In this document: one piece after another, positions 23,445-35,300 of the stretch
Position numbering within the stretch: position 1 is the stretch's first letter
How the letters are laid out: the number at the start of each line of letters is the position of its first letter
Assembly: GCA_023525975.1 (NCBI GenBank)
Contig: JAKNSE010000037.1
Location: 1,295,501 to 1,359,500, forward strand
Length of the DNA stretch: 64,000 nucleotides
Direction of reading: 5' to 3'
From: Smallanthus sonchifolius
Taxonomy: Eukaryota; Streptophyta; Magnoliopsida; Asterales; Asteraceae
Made by a program: the position numbers and the translations under genes
Notes under the pieces: generated by a model
Databases searched by the model: none
What the model was told of the DNA's origin: nothing
Seen by the model: the letters and a program-made list of their open reading frames with translations, nothing else

Positions 23445-23650
23445 TGATCTGCGTACTTACCTTATTTGGCAACAAGTACATTCTTGCTGCGTACTTACTA
23501 AGTACGCAAGCCCAATCTTGGTGCGTACTTAAGCTATTTCCAGCGTATTTATCTTCTACTCCTGCGTACTTACTAAGTACGCAAGAGCAAATCATAAGTG
23601 CGCAAGAATACTTCTTTAAGTGCGCAAGGCCAGTTTCAAGTGCGCAAGTT
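23445..23650 (+). repeat. Palindrome cluster in element B leader
   Basis: Complete units (GCGTACTTACTAAGTACGC) at about 23491 and 23565, plus half units at 23448, 23521, 23597, 23615 and 23638, all upstream of the gag ATG. Confidence 0.85.
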
Positions 23651-23686
23651 TCTTTGACTTTTCTGAAATTTGACTAAGTGTTCACC

Positions 23687-25501
23687 ATGTCAAATCTTCA
23701 GAACCTCGGTAACCTTTTGAATTATGACAACGAGATCGGAACCCCACAGAAACCCCCAAAGCTGGTTAATGTAAATGATTATTCAAACTGGAAAGCACGC
23801 TTTGAACACTATATTTCTTATACCGATTCTTCATTGTGGATACCCATTCTAGAGGGCTATAAGCATCCCACATACACATATCTTGATGAGGAAGTTCCCA
23901 AGCCTATCTCTAAACTTGATGAAGAAGAAAAGAAAGTTTATGATAGAGAGAAGAAGGCACACGGATCTATCACTATGGCCTTGACCAGGGAGTTATTCCA
24001 CAGCTTCAGAGGATATGATAACTCCAAGGATCTCTGGAAGGCTTTGCAGAAGAGATTCGAGGGTAACGGTGACATCAAGAAGAGTAAAAGGGATCTTCTC
24101 AGGAAGCAGTATGAGTGCTTCAGATATCTGGAGAACGAATCCATAGATGAGCTCATCTCTAGATTCTATCATCTGCAGACTGAGCTGAAAGCTTTTGACC
24201 TCATCTATCCAAATGTGGAATTAGTTGAAAAGTTTCTGGATGCTTTACCACCCAAATTTGAGATGTATACTACCCTGATGAGAGAGAATCCTAAGTTTTA
24301 TGAGATGACAATAGATGAGGCAATTGGAAAGGTTCAAGCACATGACATGAACCTAAAAAGAAAGGAGAGCTCAGAGAGACCTCAAATACAAGACCCTTCT
24401 ATGTATTTTGGGACGTCTTCTACAACCAAGTCATCGGGCTCTGGAATTGCCCTTTTCTCTGGAAACTCTCATGAGGAAGAAACTTTAAAGGCTTGTGGTG
24501 GTCATGCGTGCTATGCAGCATCTGGATCTGGTTCTGGATCTCATCACCTGAACTCCTTAAGAAATCCTTCTCCCACATCTTCAGCTAACCAATCAGCAAT
24601 AGCCAAGATAGTTGAAGATCATGTGGCTTTATTCTTATCATGCATGCTTGCCTATGAGAACTTCATTGGCGGCAAGCTAATGGATCCTGAAACCATCGAA
24701 GAAGACTTTAATCAGGTGGATCCGGATGATATGGAGGATATGGATATTCAATGGAATATGGCCATGATATTGAGGAGAGCCAAGCGTTTCCTGAATAGAA
24801 CAGGAAGAAAGTTCATTGGCGGGCATTCAAATGCCAAGGTTGGTTTTGACAAATCCAAGGCCAAGTGCTATAAGTGTAAGAACTTTGGACACTTTGCTCG
24901 TGAATGTCAAAAGGACAGAGCACCGGCTTCGGGTTTCACCAGACCTAGCCAAGGAAACAGCCAAGGCTACAACAACTCAAACAACCACAATCAGAGCCAA
25001 GGTGGTACGTCAAATGCTTTGGTAGCTCAACAGAACGACAGCTTTGATTGGGGTGTTCATCTAGAGGATGCCATCATTGCCCAAACACAGGTTGGTCTCA
25101 TGGCTGAGATCATGGAGATAATGGAAGCAGAAGAAAGGGAAGCCTCTGTGGCTGACCAAGAAGAGTCTACAACTGTTGTTGCCCTCATGGCTATTGGAGA
25201 GGCATCATGTTCATCAAATGAGGTAGATTCTAACTCTTTTTGTGTCATTTCTTGTTCTAAATGTCTAAGCTTGAAGGATGAAAATTCTAAGCTTCAAGAC
25301 AAAGTCGAACCCCTTCGTATTGCAGCTTTAAGCTACAAACAAAACGAAAATCGATATAAAGATTCAATTGAAACTTTGAAAAAGGATAAACGTGACTATT
25401 CACTTAAAATCAGTGATCAACAGTTTCATTTGGATGTTGCATACAAGGGGTTGGAGAAGAGGAACAATGAGATCACCAAGTTGCAAAATGAGGTCTTGTA
25501 G
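23687..25501 (+). CDS. Element B Gag (604 aa to an in-frame TAG)
   Basis: The ATG at 23687 (context ACCATGTC) is chosen over an upstream GTG. The N-terminal half is UBN2-type Gag: KLVNVNDYSNWKARFEHYIS near residue 30, DLWKALQKRFEGNGDIKKSK, then a domain ending near residue 225. An acidic EEDFNQVDPDDMEDMDIQW segment and a CCHC knuckle CYKCKNFGHFAREC (about residue 395) follow. A coiled-coil C-terminus ends at TAG 25499-25501. The reading frame continues past the TAG for another 300 codons, so in intact relatives Gag is longer. It would form particles and bind RNA in the cytoplasm. Confidence 0.85.
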   Translation: MSNLQNLGNLLNYDNEIGTPQKPPKLVNVNDYSNWKARFEHYISYTDSSLWIPILEGYKHPTYTYLDEEVPKPISKLDEEEKKVYDREKKAHGSITMALTRELFHSFRGYDNSKDLWKALQKRFEGNGDIKKSKRDLLRKQYECFRYLENESIDELISRFYHLQTELKAFDLIYPNVELVEKFLDALPPKFEMYTTLMRENPKFYEMTIDEAIGKVQAHDMNLKRKESSERPQIQDPSMYFGTSSTTKSSGSGIALFSGNSHEEETLKACGGHACYAASGSGSGSHHLNSLRNPSPTSSANQSAIAKIVEDHVALFLSCMLAYENFIGGKLMDPETIEEDFNQVDPDDMEDMDIQWNMAMILRRAKRFLNRTGRKFIGGHSNAKVGFDKSKAKCYKCKNFGHFARECQKDRAPASGFTRPSQGNSQGYNNSNNHNQSQGGTSNALVAQQNDSFDWGVHLEDAIIAQTQVGLMAEIMEIMEAEEREASVADQEESTTVVALMAIGEASCSSNEVDSNSFCVISCSKCLSLKDENSKLQDKVEPLRIAALSYKQNENRYKDSIETLKKDKRDYSLKISDQQFHLDVAYKGLEKRNNEITKLQNEVL

Positions 25502-26691
25502 CTGAAAGGCAATATTGAGAAGTTGAAAAACTCTCGTTTTGTGGTGGAACACTACGAGTCTGTAGTGAGGCAAGTGAATGGATTAGGGCTGGGTACTAAT
25601 GCCATTCCTCCACCAGTAAACGGGAAATTTATCAACGGCTTAATTGATATCGATCTGTCTTGCCTTGATGAGTCCTCAAGTAAGGCTAACTCTGCATCTG
25701 ATGAAGAGTTCTTTATTGCTTCTGATGATGGGTCTGAGAACACCTGCCCTGAAGGAGTAGTTTCTGAGGAGTTGCTAGGTGAACAAAAGGTTAAGAAAAA
25801 CTTTGTGACTAATAGTGATAACTGTATTTTGACTGAACCCGATATTGTTGACTCAAATGAAAAATTAAAAGTGATGCTTTATGGGGGATATAAAAATATC
25901 AATCAAGTTAAAAAAGAAGCCTTTTCTACTCATTACGGGCTTGGCTATAAAGAAAATTTGCAAAAGTACTATATTCCCAAAAGCCAATCACCATCGGGTC
26001 AACCAATTGTTCACCAAACAACGTCTCCTCTTCATCATGCTGAGTCTTCAAATGTCATATCAAATGAGCCTTACAGGAGGACTTACAGAGAAAAGAGAAC
26101 TTGTTTTCACTGTGGTATGGTTGGTCACATCTTGGTGAACTGTCCTGCTAAGAATCAAGGTAAACGGCCAATTGGTTCGCAACCAGCTGGTGTCCCAAAG
26201 TCTCCACAAGTGAAAAAGCCCAATAGTCCTAAGGCAAATGTGATGAAACCACTAGTAAAACCTATGGTAAAGCCAAAGATCACATCTGAGGTTAAACCAT
26301 CTGTTTCAAAAAAGGGAAAGCTACCTGCTAAACCTTGTGCTTCTACCTCTGGTAGTGCACCTACTGGTGAGAAACCTGTGGTAAAACTCTCAAACCACAG
26401 AGGAGAAGACGGAACAAAAGATTGAGAAAGCTGGAACAACTGGTTGGAATTCAATCAGGTGAAGCTTCAACTAGTTCACCTGCTGTTGCTGAATGTAAGC
26501 CTACTGTTCCAGTTAAGAAAAAGAAAAGATCATGGAACAAGAAATCAAAAAGTTCTCAATCTCTTGATCCAAAGTCTTCGAAAGATTCATCCATTTTTTA
26601 CAGTCACGACTATGAGTTAAAAGAAGTTGTTTACTTTGAGAAAGACGGACGACCCAAGACCACTATGGCTTGGGTCTCCAAATCTAACTGA
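25502..26691 (+). pseudogene. Element B Gag-Pol linker with second zinc knuckle
   Basis: In frame with gag after the TAG. It has an acidic Ser-rich segment (SLDESSSKANSASDEEFF-like), then CFHCGMVGHILVNC (CCHC, about 26102-26145) and a Lys/Pro-rich basic tail. A frameshift near 26420 breaks it; the next frame (to 26691) gives a Lys-rich patch and the WVSKSN end before a short stretch leading to protease. Confidence 0.75.
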
Positions 26692-26705
26692 TCTGTTTGT
26701 GACTC

Positions 26706-27018
26706 GTGCAGGGACATCTGAAGGGTACTATCTCTAATCGTTGGTATGTAGATAGTGGATGCTCCCGGCACATGACAAGCAACATGGCTTTGCTTCAAGA
26801 TGTCAAACCATTCAGAGGTGGCTATGTGGCCTTTGCAGGAGAGAAAGGCGAGTATCACATGTCAAGGAGTGGTGTCGAATGGATGTGTTAGCTTCGACAA
26901 CGTCAACTACTGCGAGCAGCTGAAGCATAACCTGTTGAGTGTCTCCCAAATGTGCGAGAAGGAGTACTCAGTTATGTTTGACAAGTCAGAATGCATGATT
27001 CTCAAACCTGGTTTTTAA
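26706..27018 (+). pseudogene. Element B protease, frameshift and stop
   Basis: The aspartic-protease motif WYVDSGCSRHMT is intact near 26745-26778. The frame shifts near 26870, continues as NYCEQLKHNLLSVSQMCEKE and meets TAA at 27016-27018, where a Lys codon is expected (KPGF-stop-VPEDW). Self-processing of Gag-Pol from this copy would fail. Confidence 0.8.
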
Positions 27019-27039
27019 GTTCCTGAAGACTGGATTCTG

Positions 27040-29811
27040 ATGCGGGCACCAAGGACAAATGACACTTATCAGATCGATATGAGCGTGGCAACAACCACCT
27101 CATCAGTTGCTACTTGTTTACTTACTAAAGCGACAGAGCTTGACTCAATCTTGTGGCATAGGAAACTCGGACACATTTCTTATCGAAAAATGAATCATCT
27201 TGTCCGAAACGGTTTGGTAACCGGTGTTCTTAAGCTGAGATTTACCGTTGCAGATGACTATATGCCTTGTAAAAAGGGCAAACAGCAACGGAAGTCTCAC
27301 AAGCCCAAGCTCCAAAACTCCATCGATACCCCTTTGGAGCTATTACATATGGATCTGTTTGGCCCCATAAGTATCAGGAGTATTGGAGGTAAGTCATACT
27401 GTCTAGTTGTAACTGATGACTTCTCATGTTTTTCTTGGGTGCATTTTTTAGGTACAAAGGACGAGACTGCTGGCATTCTTCAATACCTGATTATGAGCTT
27501 GGAATCTCTGTGCAAGCTGAAAGTTAGAAGAATGAGGAGTGATAACGGAACTGAATTCAAGAATAATTTGATGGAACTTTTCTGTCTTAAGAAGGGTATC
27601 CGTCACGAATTTAGCGCCCCGTACACACCTCGGCAGAATGGAGTTGTAGAAAGGAAGAACAAAACCTTGATCGAGACTGCAAGGACAACGCTGTCAGATG
27701 CAAAGCTTCCTGTAACTTTCTGGGCAGAAGCAGTAAATACAGCTTGTCACATCTTGAACAGAGTTCTGGTTGTGAAGAGGCACAACAAGACGTGTTATGA
27801 GTTGATCAACAATCGACCTCCCAACCTTGACTACCTAGTTCCTTTTGGTAGTCCCTGTTCCTTATTGCTACAATACAAGGATCAAAAATCTAAATTTCAT
27901 GCAAAAGCAGTGGAAGGCATCTTCTTAGGATATGTTGCCAATTCACCATGCAAGAGAGTGTACAATATAGGAACTCGTACTGTGGAGGAATGGTTCGAAG
28001 TGGATTGCAGTAAACACAGTATTCTACCAGAACCAACTGGTCCAGCTTGGGGTTTTGATTATGATGCGCTATTCAAGTCTTTCAACCTTCCTGATTTGTC
28101 TGCCGATGATGCCGCAAATGTGTACGATTTCTTTAATGGCGGTGATGATTCAAATTTATCCACTCGTGCCACTGTGCCCATTGTAACTCCCGATTTCAAT
28201 GCTGCATCTGCATCTGGAACTCATGACAGTGATGATGTTGAAGTGGTCCATGTTGATGGAGATGACGCTCTAGCTAATCCTAACACTCGTGTAGGAAATG
28301 AAGCTCTAGCTGATCCAATCAATATTGAATCATCGTCTTCTAGATCACAGGATATGGGGGAGTTAAGCACGAATCTAGATACAAATCTCCAGGAACCAGA
28401 TATACCAGAGACGAGAGTGCATAAGAATCATCCAATTGACAACATTATTGGTGATCCTCATGCCGGTGTTCAAACTCGTCATAGAACCATTGCTGAGAAC
28501 ACAAGTTTGTACGCTGAGATGCTTGACACTGGTATCATGGAAACATGTTTGCATGCTGCATTCGTGTCCCAGTTGGAGCCGAAGAATGTGAAGGAGGCTC
28601 TCGCTGACAACTGCTGGATTGAGGCAATGCAAGATGAACTGTCTCAATTCCAAAATTTGCATGTGTGGGATTTAGTTGACTTGCCAAGAGGCGTACAACC
28701 AATTGGAACCAGATGGGTGTTCAAGTGCAAAACGGATGATCGTCATGTCGTAGTGAAAAATAAAGCAAGGTTGGTTGTTCAAGGACTTTATCAACAAGAG
28801 GGTCTGGATTACACTGAAGTATATGCCCCAGTTGCTAGACTTAAGGCCATTCGACTGTTTCTGGCTTATGCCTCGTATGTCGGCTTCAAGGTCTATCAAC
28901 TTGATGTGAAGAGTGCTTTCCTGTATGGAAAAGTTCATGAAGAGGTCTATGTCACTCAACGTCCCGGCTTTGAAGATCCGCATAATATTAATAAAGTGTA
29001 TAAACTCGACAAAGCACTTTATGGTCTTCATCAAGCACCTCGGGCATGGTATGAGACGTTATTAAAACATCTACTGTCCAATGGTTTCGATCGTGGACAG
29101 ATTGACTCGACCCTCTTCATTCGGAAAGCAGGAGGTGATATTCTACTCGTACAGGTGTATGTCGACGACATTATCTTTGGGTCTACAAATGAAGAGATGT
29201 GTAGGGAATTCGAACAGGTGATGAAGTCCAAGTTTGAGATGAGCAACATGGGTGAATTGTCATTCTTCCTAGGTCTGCAAGTCAGTCAAAGAGAGGATGG
29301 CATCTATCTACATCAAACTAAGTATGTGCAGGACATCTTATCGAAATACAAGATGAATGATAGCAGTACTTATGGCACACCTATCCCTGTCAATCACGGT
29401 TTGCATCCAGACAAAGTTGGAAAGGATGTGGATTGTAAATTATATCGTGGGATGATCGATTCTCTCATGTATCTCACAGCTTCAAGGCCCGACATAATGT
29501 TTGCTGTATGTCTGTGCTCAAGGTTTCAGTCACAACCGAAGGAGTCTCATATGATAGCTGTTAAGAGGATATTCAGATACTTGAAAGGGAAACCCCAATT
29601 GGGTTTTTGGTACTCAAAGCAGCAGTCATTTGACCTCAAAGCGTATACTGATTCAGATTATAGCGGTTGTAACCTTGATAGAAAATCAACTTCAGGTGGA
29701 TGTCAATTCTTGGGAGACAGGCTGGTCTCCTGGCAGTGCAAGAAGCAGTCAACGGTTTCTGTCTCAACATGTGAAGCAGAGTACATTGCTGCAGCGAGCG
29801 GTTGTTCTTAG
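27040..29811 (+). CDS. Element B integrase, reverse transcriptase and RNase H (stopped by TAG)
   Basis: A 923-codon frame. GAG-pre-integrase: LWHRKLGHISYRKMNHL with CKKGKQQRKSH. Integrase catalytic D-D-E: HMDLFGP, SDNGTEF and NGVVERKNK are all present. A chromodomain-free linker is followed by the copia RT (RVT_2): RWVFKCKTDD, VYAPVARLKAIRLFLA, LDVKSAFLYGK, LDKALYGLHQAPRAWYE and the catalytic YVDDIIFGS. RNase H starts TDSDYSGCNLDRKSTSGG and reaches CEAEYIAAASGCS, where TAG (29809-29811) replaces a Gln codon. Enzymatic motifs are intact, but no Gag-Pol fusion can be made upstream. Confidence 0.9.
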   Translation: MRAPRTNDTYQIDMSVATTTSSVATCLLTKATELDSILWHRKLGHISYRKMNHLVRNGLVTGVLKLRFTVADDYMPCKKGKQQRKSHKPKLQNSIDTPLELLHMDLFGPISIRSIGGKSYCLVVTDDFSCFSWVHFLGTKDETAGILQYLIMSLESLCKLKVRRMRSDNGTEFKNNLMELFCLKKGIRHEFSAPYTPRQNGVVERKNKTLIETARTTLSDAKLPVTFWAEAVNTACHILNRVLVVKRHNKTCYELINNRPPNLDYLVPFGSPCSLLLQYKDQKSKFHAKAVEGIFLGYVANSPCKRVYNIGTRTVEEWFEVDCSKHSILPEPTGPAWGFDYDALFKSFNLPDLSADDAANVYDFFNGGDDSNLSTRATVPIVTPDFNAASASGTHDSDDVEVVHVDGDDALANPNTRVGNEALADPINIESSSSRSQDMGELSTNLDTNLQEPDIPETRVHKNHPIDNIIGDPHAGVQTRHRTIAENTSLYAEMLDTGIMETCLHAAFVSQLEPKNVKEALADNCWIEAMQDELSQFQNLHVWDLVDLPRGVQPIGTRWVFKCKTDDRHVVVKNKARLVVQGLYQQEGLDYTEVYAPVARLKAIRLFLAYASYVGFKVYQLDVKSAFLYGKVHEEVYVTQRPGFEDPHNINKVYKLDKALYGLHQAPRAWYETLLKHLLSNGFDRGQIDSTLFIRKAGGDILLVQVYVDDIIFGSTNEEMCREFEQVMKSKFEMSNMGELSFFLGLQVSQREDGIYLHQTKYVQDILSKYKMNDSSTYGTPIPVNHGLHPDKVGKDVDCKLYRGMIDSLMYLTASRPDIMFAVCLCSRFQSQPKESHMIAVKRIFRYLKGKPQLGFWYSKQQSFDLKAYTDSDYSGCNLDRKSTSGGCQFLGDRLVSWQCKKQSTVSVSTCEAEYIAAASGCS

Positions 29812-30102
29812 ATACTGTGGATTCAGCAGCAATTGAGAGACTACGACTTAAATTTCACTGGAACTCCACTGTTTATTGACAACAATGCCACCATGTCCAT
29901 CACAAACAACCCGGTGAAACATTCCAAAACTAAACATATTGAAATTCGCCATCATTTCATCCGTGATTGTGCTGAAAAGCATCTCATTGAACTTGTAAAG
30001 GTTCACATGGATGACAACTTTGCTGACCTTTTCACTAAGGAGTTTGATCGAACTCGGTTTGAACATCTTGTCAACATGATAGGAATGTTCAATCCGGAGT
30101 GA
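29812..30102 (+). pseudogene. Element B RNase H C-terminal part after the stop
   Basis: In frame after the TAG: ILWIQQQLRDYDLNF, DNNATMSITNNPVKHSKTKH, then the HHFIRDCAEK and DNFADLFTKEF motifs of copia RNase H ends. It terminates at 30100-30102. Confidence 0.9.
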
Positions 30103-31422
30103 AAACTTGCTTTTCATAAATCAATTCAATTCATGAAAGTTAAATTTTATTTCTTTTAACTATTCTGTATAGTTCTTTTAAATTTTCATATATTAAAAAA
30201 AAATAGAAAACCAAGAAAGTTTCAAAGTCATTTTGAGAAATGAGGAAATGATAGTACATCATAAATGATCTAAACCTCTTAGACTGCACATATGGGAAAT
30301 GATTGCGTCATGCTTACTTGGTTGTTTAAATTATTGTGTTTTTAATCTGCTTATTTACAAGTAATTTGAATTGTCAGTAGGCTATAAGCGTCTTTGAATC
30401 ATTAGTAGTGTGGAAATTAAAACAATATTACAATTGTGATTTGAACCCATGATTGCTAATGTGTGTGCGTAAAAGAATGGAAAAGATCACTATCAGATAT
30501 AGGATGTTAGATTTTGGCAATTATTTTCTTCTCAGACCAGTTTCGGGTTAGGTCATTAGCACTATTAATGCGGTTCATCTCACTGCCCATACTCACAAGT
30601 ATGCAATGAGAGATTGAATCAAGATATGTCTTGACATCAACCGTTGAGCATGTATTCACCCTTGAATCATTCCTGATTAATTGAATTCAAATCCAGATAA
30701 CAGTTGGATCCCCTTACCTAAATCCTCAAACACCATATTCATTATCCTGAATCATCATACCGATATTCACTGAAAGAAATCACATGAAACCAAGATAAAT
30801 GAATCACTCGATTCTGAATCTTATGATTCCTGATAATCCTTATGGATTCTGTTGGATTTTTCCTGTGCTAATTGCTATAGCCTCATTCTGAAAATGTAGA
30901 GAATAATTGGGAAAATCTTAGATGCCTTGAGATTAGTGCAAAATAAATTAATAGCATAACTGTGGGGCACACGTTGTATATTAAATAACTATTACCTTAA
31001 CACACAAGAACATGATACTAAGATGCTTATGGTTTCAAATCTTATAATATTGTCAACTTGAATTACTTGTTTATCTGCTTATTACGTATGAATAAATTAT
31101 AATCCATGACATGATCCCATATTCTTTGATGTTCATCTTGTATCATTTTTGCTATAATAATAGCCTGATATTATCCTCTGCTCGTGTCTTTGAACAAAAA
31201 TAGCTTGTATGTGAATATGTGTATATCGTTATTATTCAGAAAAGATCAAAAAGATTTTAAGTTCGTGTACAGTTCAATATAATCAGAAAATCCGAAAATA
31301 TTTGTGTTTAACCTTCTTGAATTGTCTTTGAATCCTCTTGATTGAATGTGCTTATCATGTGCGTTATTTGACTTTGACTTCTTCATAATTTGAGTTGAAA
31401 TTTTGAGTGAACACTGGTCTAT
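30103..31422 (+). other. Element B spacer between pol and the internal promoter
   Basis: About 1.3 kb of AT-rich sequence with no coding frame and no repeats that I recognise. Confidence 0.7.
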
Positions 31423-31567
31423 GCGTACTTGTTAAGTGCGCAAGAGTTAAACCTTGCGTACTTAGCAAGTGCGCAAGACATTAGTCATGCGTACTTGTTA
31501 AGTACGCAGGAGTTACTTCATGCGCACTTACCAAGTGCGCAACACCTATTGTGTCGGGGTATATAAA
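31423..31567 (+). promoter_or_regulatory. Internal promoter of the element B third ORF
   Basis: Four palindrome units (at about 31424, 31455, 31489, 31522) of the same family as in the LTR, then TATATAAA at 31560-31567, 18 bases after the last unit. In the LTR the gap is about 13 bases. The matching architecture is direct sequence evidence; promoter activity is inferred. Confidence 0.65.
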
Positions 31568-31714
31568 CAAGTGTTAGAAAAATTTTCATCAGTTTCTCAT
31601 TCAAACATCAACCACTGTTGAATACCTTCTGCTCATTTTTCCTCAAAATTTTCGTGTGTTCCAAAGAGTTTTTTCGTCCCGATCATTGTTTCATCAACGG
31701 ATAAACATAGTTTG

Positions 31715-32322
31715 GTGAGAATCTAAAGGCATTTCATCCACAAAATCGACTTTATTGGACCGATTTTTGAACCTAAAAAACTAGGTTTTGATTTTGAATT
31801 TGTGACAAATTTTGGTTGTTTTTAACCTAAATTATAACCTAAAACTTGTTTTAAATCACTAATTGAAGCTCTTTGATCCCTAAATCGTCCTTAACATGTC
31901 TGGATTTTGATTTTGATCCTATGAATGCCGTGAGTTTACGATGGACCGGTTCTAGGTCAAGATTGACTGAGTGTAACTTGTCATTGCTATTGGTGTTGGT
32001 TCCATAGGTTATAATCGAGCATTTCGACCTTGTGGTGACCATAATCCATGGCAAAGACTCTCCTTGAGTGTATTTGAGATTTTGAAATTTGCCTAAGTGC
32101 CAGATTCTGCGCACTTAGCATCTATGCATGAACTTCTTCCTGCGTACTTGCTAAGTTCGCAAGAACAACTTCCTGCGTACTTGCTAAGTACGCAGGAAGG
32201 GCAATCCTGAAAAATTTCTAACTCTGGAATTATATTCTATGTGAAAGTGTTATACCCCGTTTGTTTCTTTCAATTCCAATGAGTCTACTTGTTCTTATTG
32301 TGTTTATTGTTCGTTTTTGCAG
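31715..32322 (+). other. Putative 5'-UTR intron before the element B third ORF
   Basis: Donor TTTG/GTGAGA at 31715 and acceptor TTCGTTTTTGCAG ending at 32322, two bases before the ATG. Three more palindrome units lie inside (about 32106, 32141, 32174). Element A has the equivalent intron at 43204-43660. Confidence 0.6.
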
Positions 32323-32324
32323 TG

Positions 32325-35300
32325 ATGGCTCGTGCTTTTACCAGTGAATTCAATCTTCTTACACTTACAGAACCGGAATGGAAGGGTGCTGCACTTCAAT
32401 ACAGAGAGATAGTTGATTTCTTGAATCGTTCAAAGATCAGCTATGCTATATCAGCAGATCCAATAGTCTCAAGACCGTACCTGGAGCAGTTCTGGGATAC
32501 AGCGGATCATGACTGCACGGTAACCCCTAATGTCATTCGGGCTACTGTTGCAGGTCATGACATTGCTTTTTCTGAGGACACCATCCGAAGGGTCTTACAA
32601 TTCCGGGATCTCGCCACCGACCCAACTGCCTATCCTGATTACTTTATGGATGGGTGTTGGAGGCAGCGTATGGGATACGTCGGTGTACAAGCTTACTCTT
32701 CCTACAAGAAGATGTGGGTGCTAGATCAGTGGAGGTACTTTGCCCACGTGATGATAATGTGCATTTCTTCCAGGAAGGCGGGGAAGGATGCTATGGGACA
32801 TGATCTTGCAGCAGCCATGGTTGGCTTGTCTCTCAACAGGGGTTATAACTTCTCAAGATACATCTTCAAGGCCTTAACTGATCAGATCAATACGGCTAAG
32901 AGGTTTAGATTCCTGTTATACCCAAGATTTGTGCAACTACTGATCAATGATGCGTTGCCAAATCTGCCTGCTATTGGGGAGAGACTGCAAGTAAAGCGGG
33001 TGGCAAAGAGAGTTTTCTCACAATTTCTAACGCCAGGCAGTGTAGAACCTACCCCTGAGCATACCCCACTCTTTGGCCACCTGATTAATGAAGCGTATGT
33101 GGCACCAGCTGATTGGAGATGGTTTAGTGCCGAGTCGGAGCCGGAACTCAGTGAACATTCTGATGAACAACAAGGAGAGGAGGAAGTAGAGAGTGAGGAT
33201 GAAGTGTCTGAAGGAGGAGACGACGAAGCGGGTAGTGGTGGTGCTGAAGAATCCGACTCCGAAGATACAGAGTCTGTTTCATCTGATTCTGATGATGAAC
33301 CATCACAGGCACACCCAAGAAGACTGACGAAGGTGACCCTTCCTGAGTCATTTTCTAAGAGAAAGAGACAACAGACGAGCAGTGAATATGAACCCGATTC
33401 TGATTCGGATGCTGCTATAGAGAGACGCAGAAGGGAAAGTATAAATAAGCATCGGGGAGATAGGCAACATCAGCCTATTCTTTGTGAGGTGGAAGTCAGT
33501 GCTCAGAGGCAAGTAATAGTGACGGCTGCGAGCACAGAATCAGCTTCTACTTCACCTTCACAACAGCTTTACAGGCGACAGCGGAGGAGGCCACTTACAA
33601 CACTTGAAATGGCTACTACTACCATCACAGAGGAGGTTCCTATGATCGTAACCTTCCCTGTACACTATTTCCAGGTGGCGGTGACGACTCCAATTCTAAC
33701 CGAGTCTGTCACCATCACCCCAACCACCATCCAAACAACCACCATCCCTACCTCAATCCCCACGACCACTCTCCAACACATCAATGAACCATTTCATGAC
33801 TTAGATTTCACTCATGGTTTTGATTTTGATGAAATCTTCACCTTCCCTACTCATCGAGCCGAAGCTTCATCGTCCAGAGGCCCTGATCCTAGAGATGCCC
33901 GGATCACAACTCTAGAGACTCAAGTGGCTGGTTTACTTGAAACAATACGGAAATCGAGGGACGAGTCTGACAAACAACATGGTCAGATAAACTCCTTGAT
34001 TGATGAAGTAGCTGCATTGAAGAAACAGCGGGCGGCTGATGAGAAGCAGCGTCAGGAGCATGATACGATGGTTAAATTCTTCTGTGACATGGCCAAGACG
34101 CTTGCTGCTCAGGGGGAGAGACTAAAAGAATTATTGGAGAAGCAACCACCTAAGCCTAGCAGTGAAGAGGCTTGTCACTTAGTTGATCTAACTAAGGGTG
34201 ACGATCAGGACAAGGATCCTGAAGCCAGACCGAGAGGAAGTGAGCAGCAATCGTTTGCTTTGGCGATTGTTCCCATTTCTGCCATGCCTATGGCTAAGGA
34301 GGAGTCTACTCACAGTGAAGGTGGAGGTGATGCTTCAGGGAATGATAAAGGAAAGTCTGTGGCTGATGTACTGAAAGATCTATCTGACGACGTGTCGGAT
34401 GATGTGATCCTATTATTAGAGCCAGACTATTCCAAAGAAGCACAGATCTATGCTCTCTGTAATTTGGAAGAGGGAGAGATCGACTCTGGTGATGACTGGG
34501 ATGAAGAGGATGAGGATGTGGTGATAGAAGTTCCCAAGGGCGACGGGGAAGGAGAATACGAGTTTGAGTATGGAGACATTTTCGAAGCTCCATTCTTTGA
34601 AACTAATCTTGATACAGGTTCAGTCGAGCCTGCAAGTACTGTTGAGGCATCGACTGAAGCCTCTCCTACCGACCCTACACCTGTGGATCCAGAGGCGCAG
34701 AAAAGCAAACATCCGCCTGCAAGTTCATCAAAGGATCTAGCTCCCGTCTGGCAGAAGACATCAATCATAGACAAACATGGAGCGACAGGTATGATCTTAG
34801 CTGTAAGGTTCGAGGATGACAAGAAGCTGTTTGCAATTAAGCGAGCTGGAGGGGTTCAATACTTGAAACCAACCAGTGAAGCTTTCAGCTCTTTGCCAAA
34901 TTACTACCTTGTTAACCTAGCAAACCGAGAGCTGCTGGGTCACTCAAATCACGCAGTAGCGATGGGTTTGTGGCAGGTTCTACAGCGTGGGGTAAGATCT
35001 GGGAAGTTTGAAATGTTTAAGCCTCAAGTGCCCAAGCGAGTCAGGGACAAGAATGTTAGACATCCCGTGACTCATAAAAGCTTAAAGAAACTGGTATACA
35101 AGCCAGTGTTGTGTGAAACCAGGATTCCCCTGAGCAAGTTATCTCAGGATGTCCTTGGTAACATATGGTACTGGTACGTAGATCCTAAATCGGGCGAGGC
35201 AGTGGTGATTGGAAAGGTGTGGTCCGAAAGTGGAAGCTTAGTGCCAAAGGAACTGATCAGAGTTTTTGATGAAGTCTGCTTCATAAACTTCTCTGTGAAA

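Noticed and set aside
32289..32324. Upstream TTG start giving the element B third ORF a hydrophobic leader
   Set aside because: The apparent leader is the pyrimidine-rich intron end before the splice acceptor, so it is not a signal peptide.
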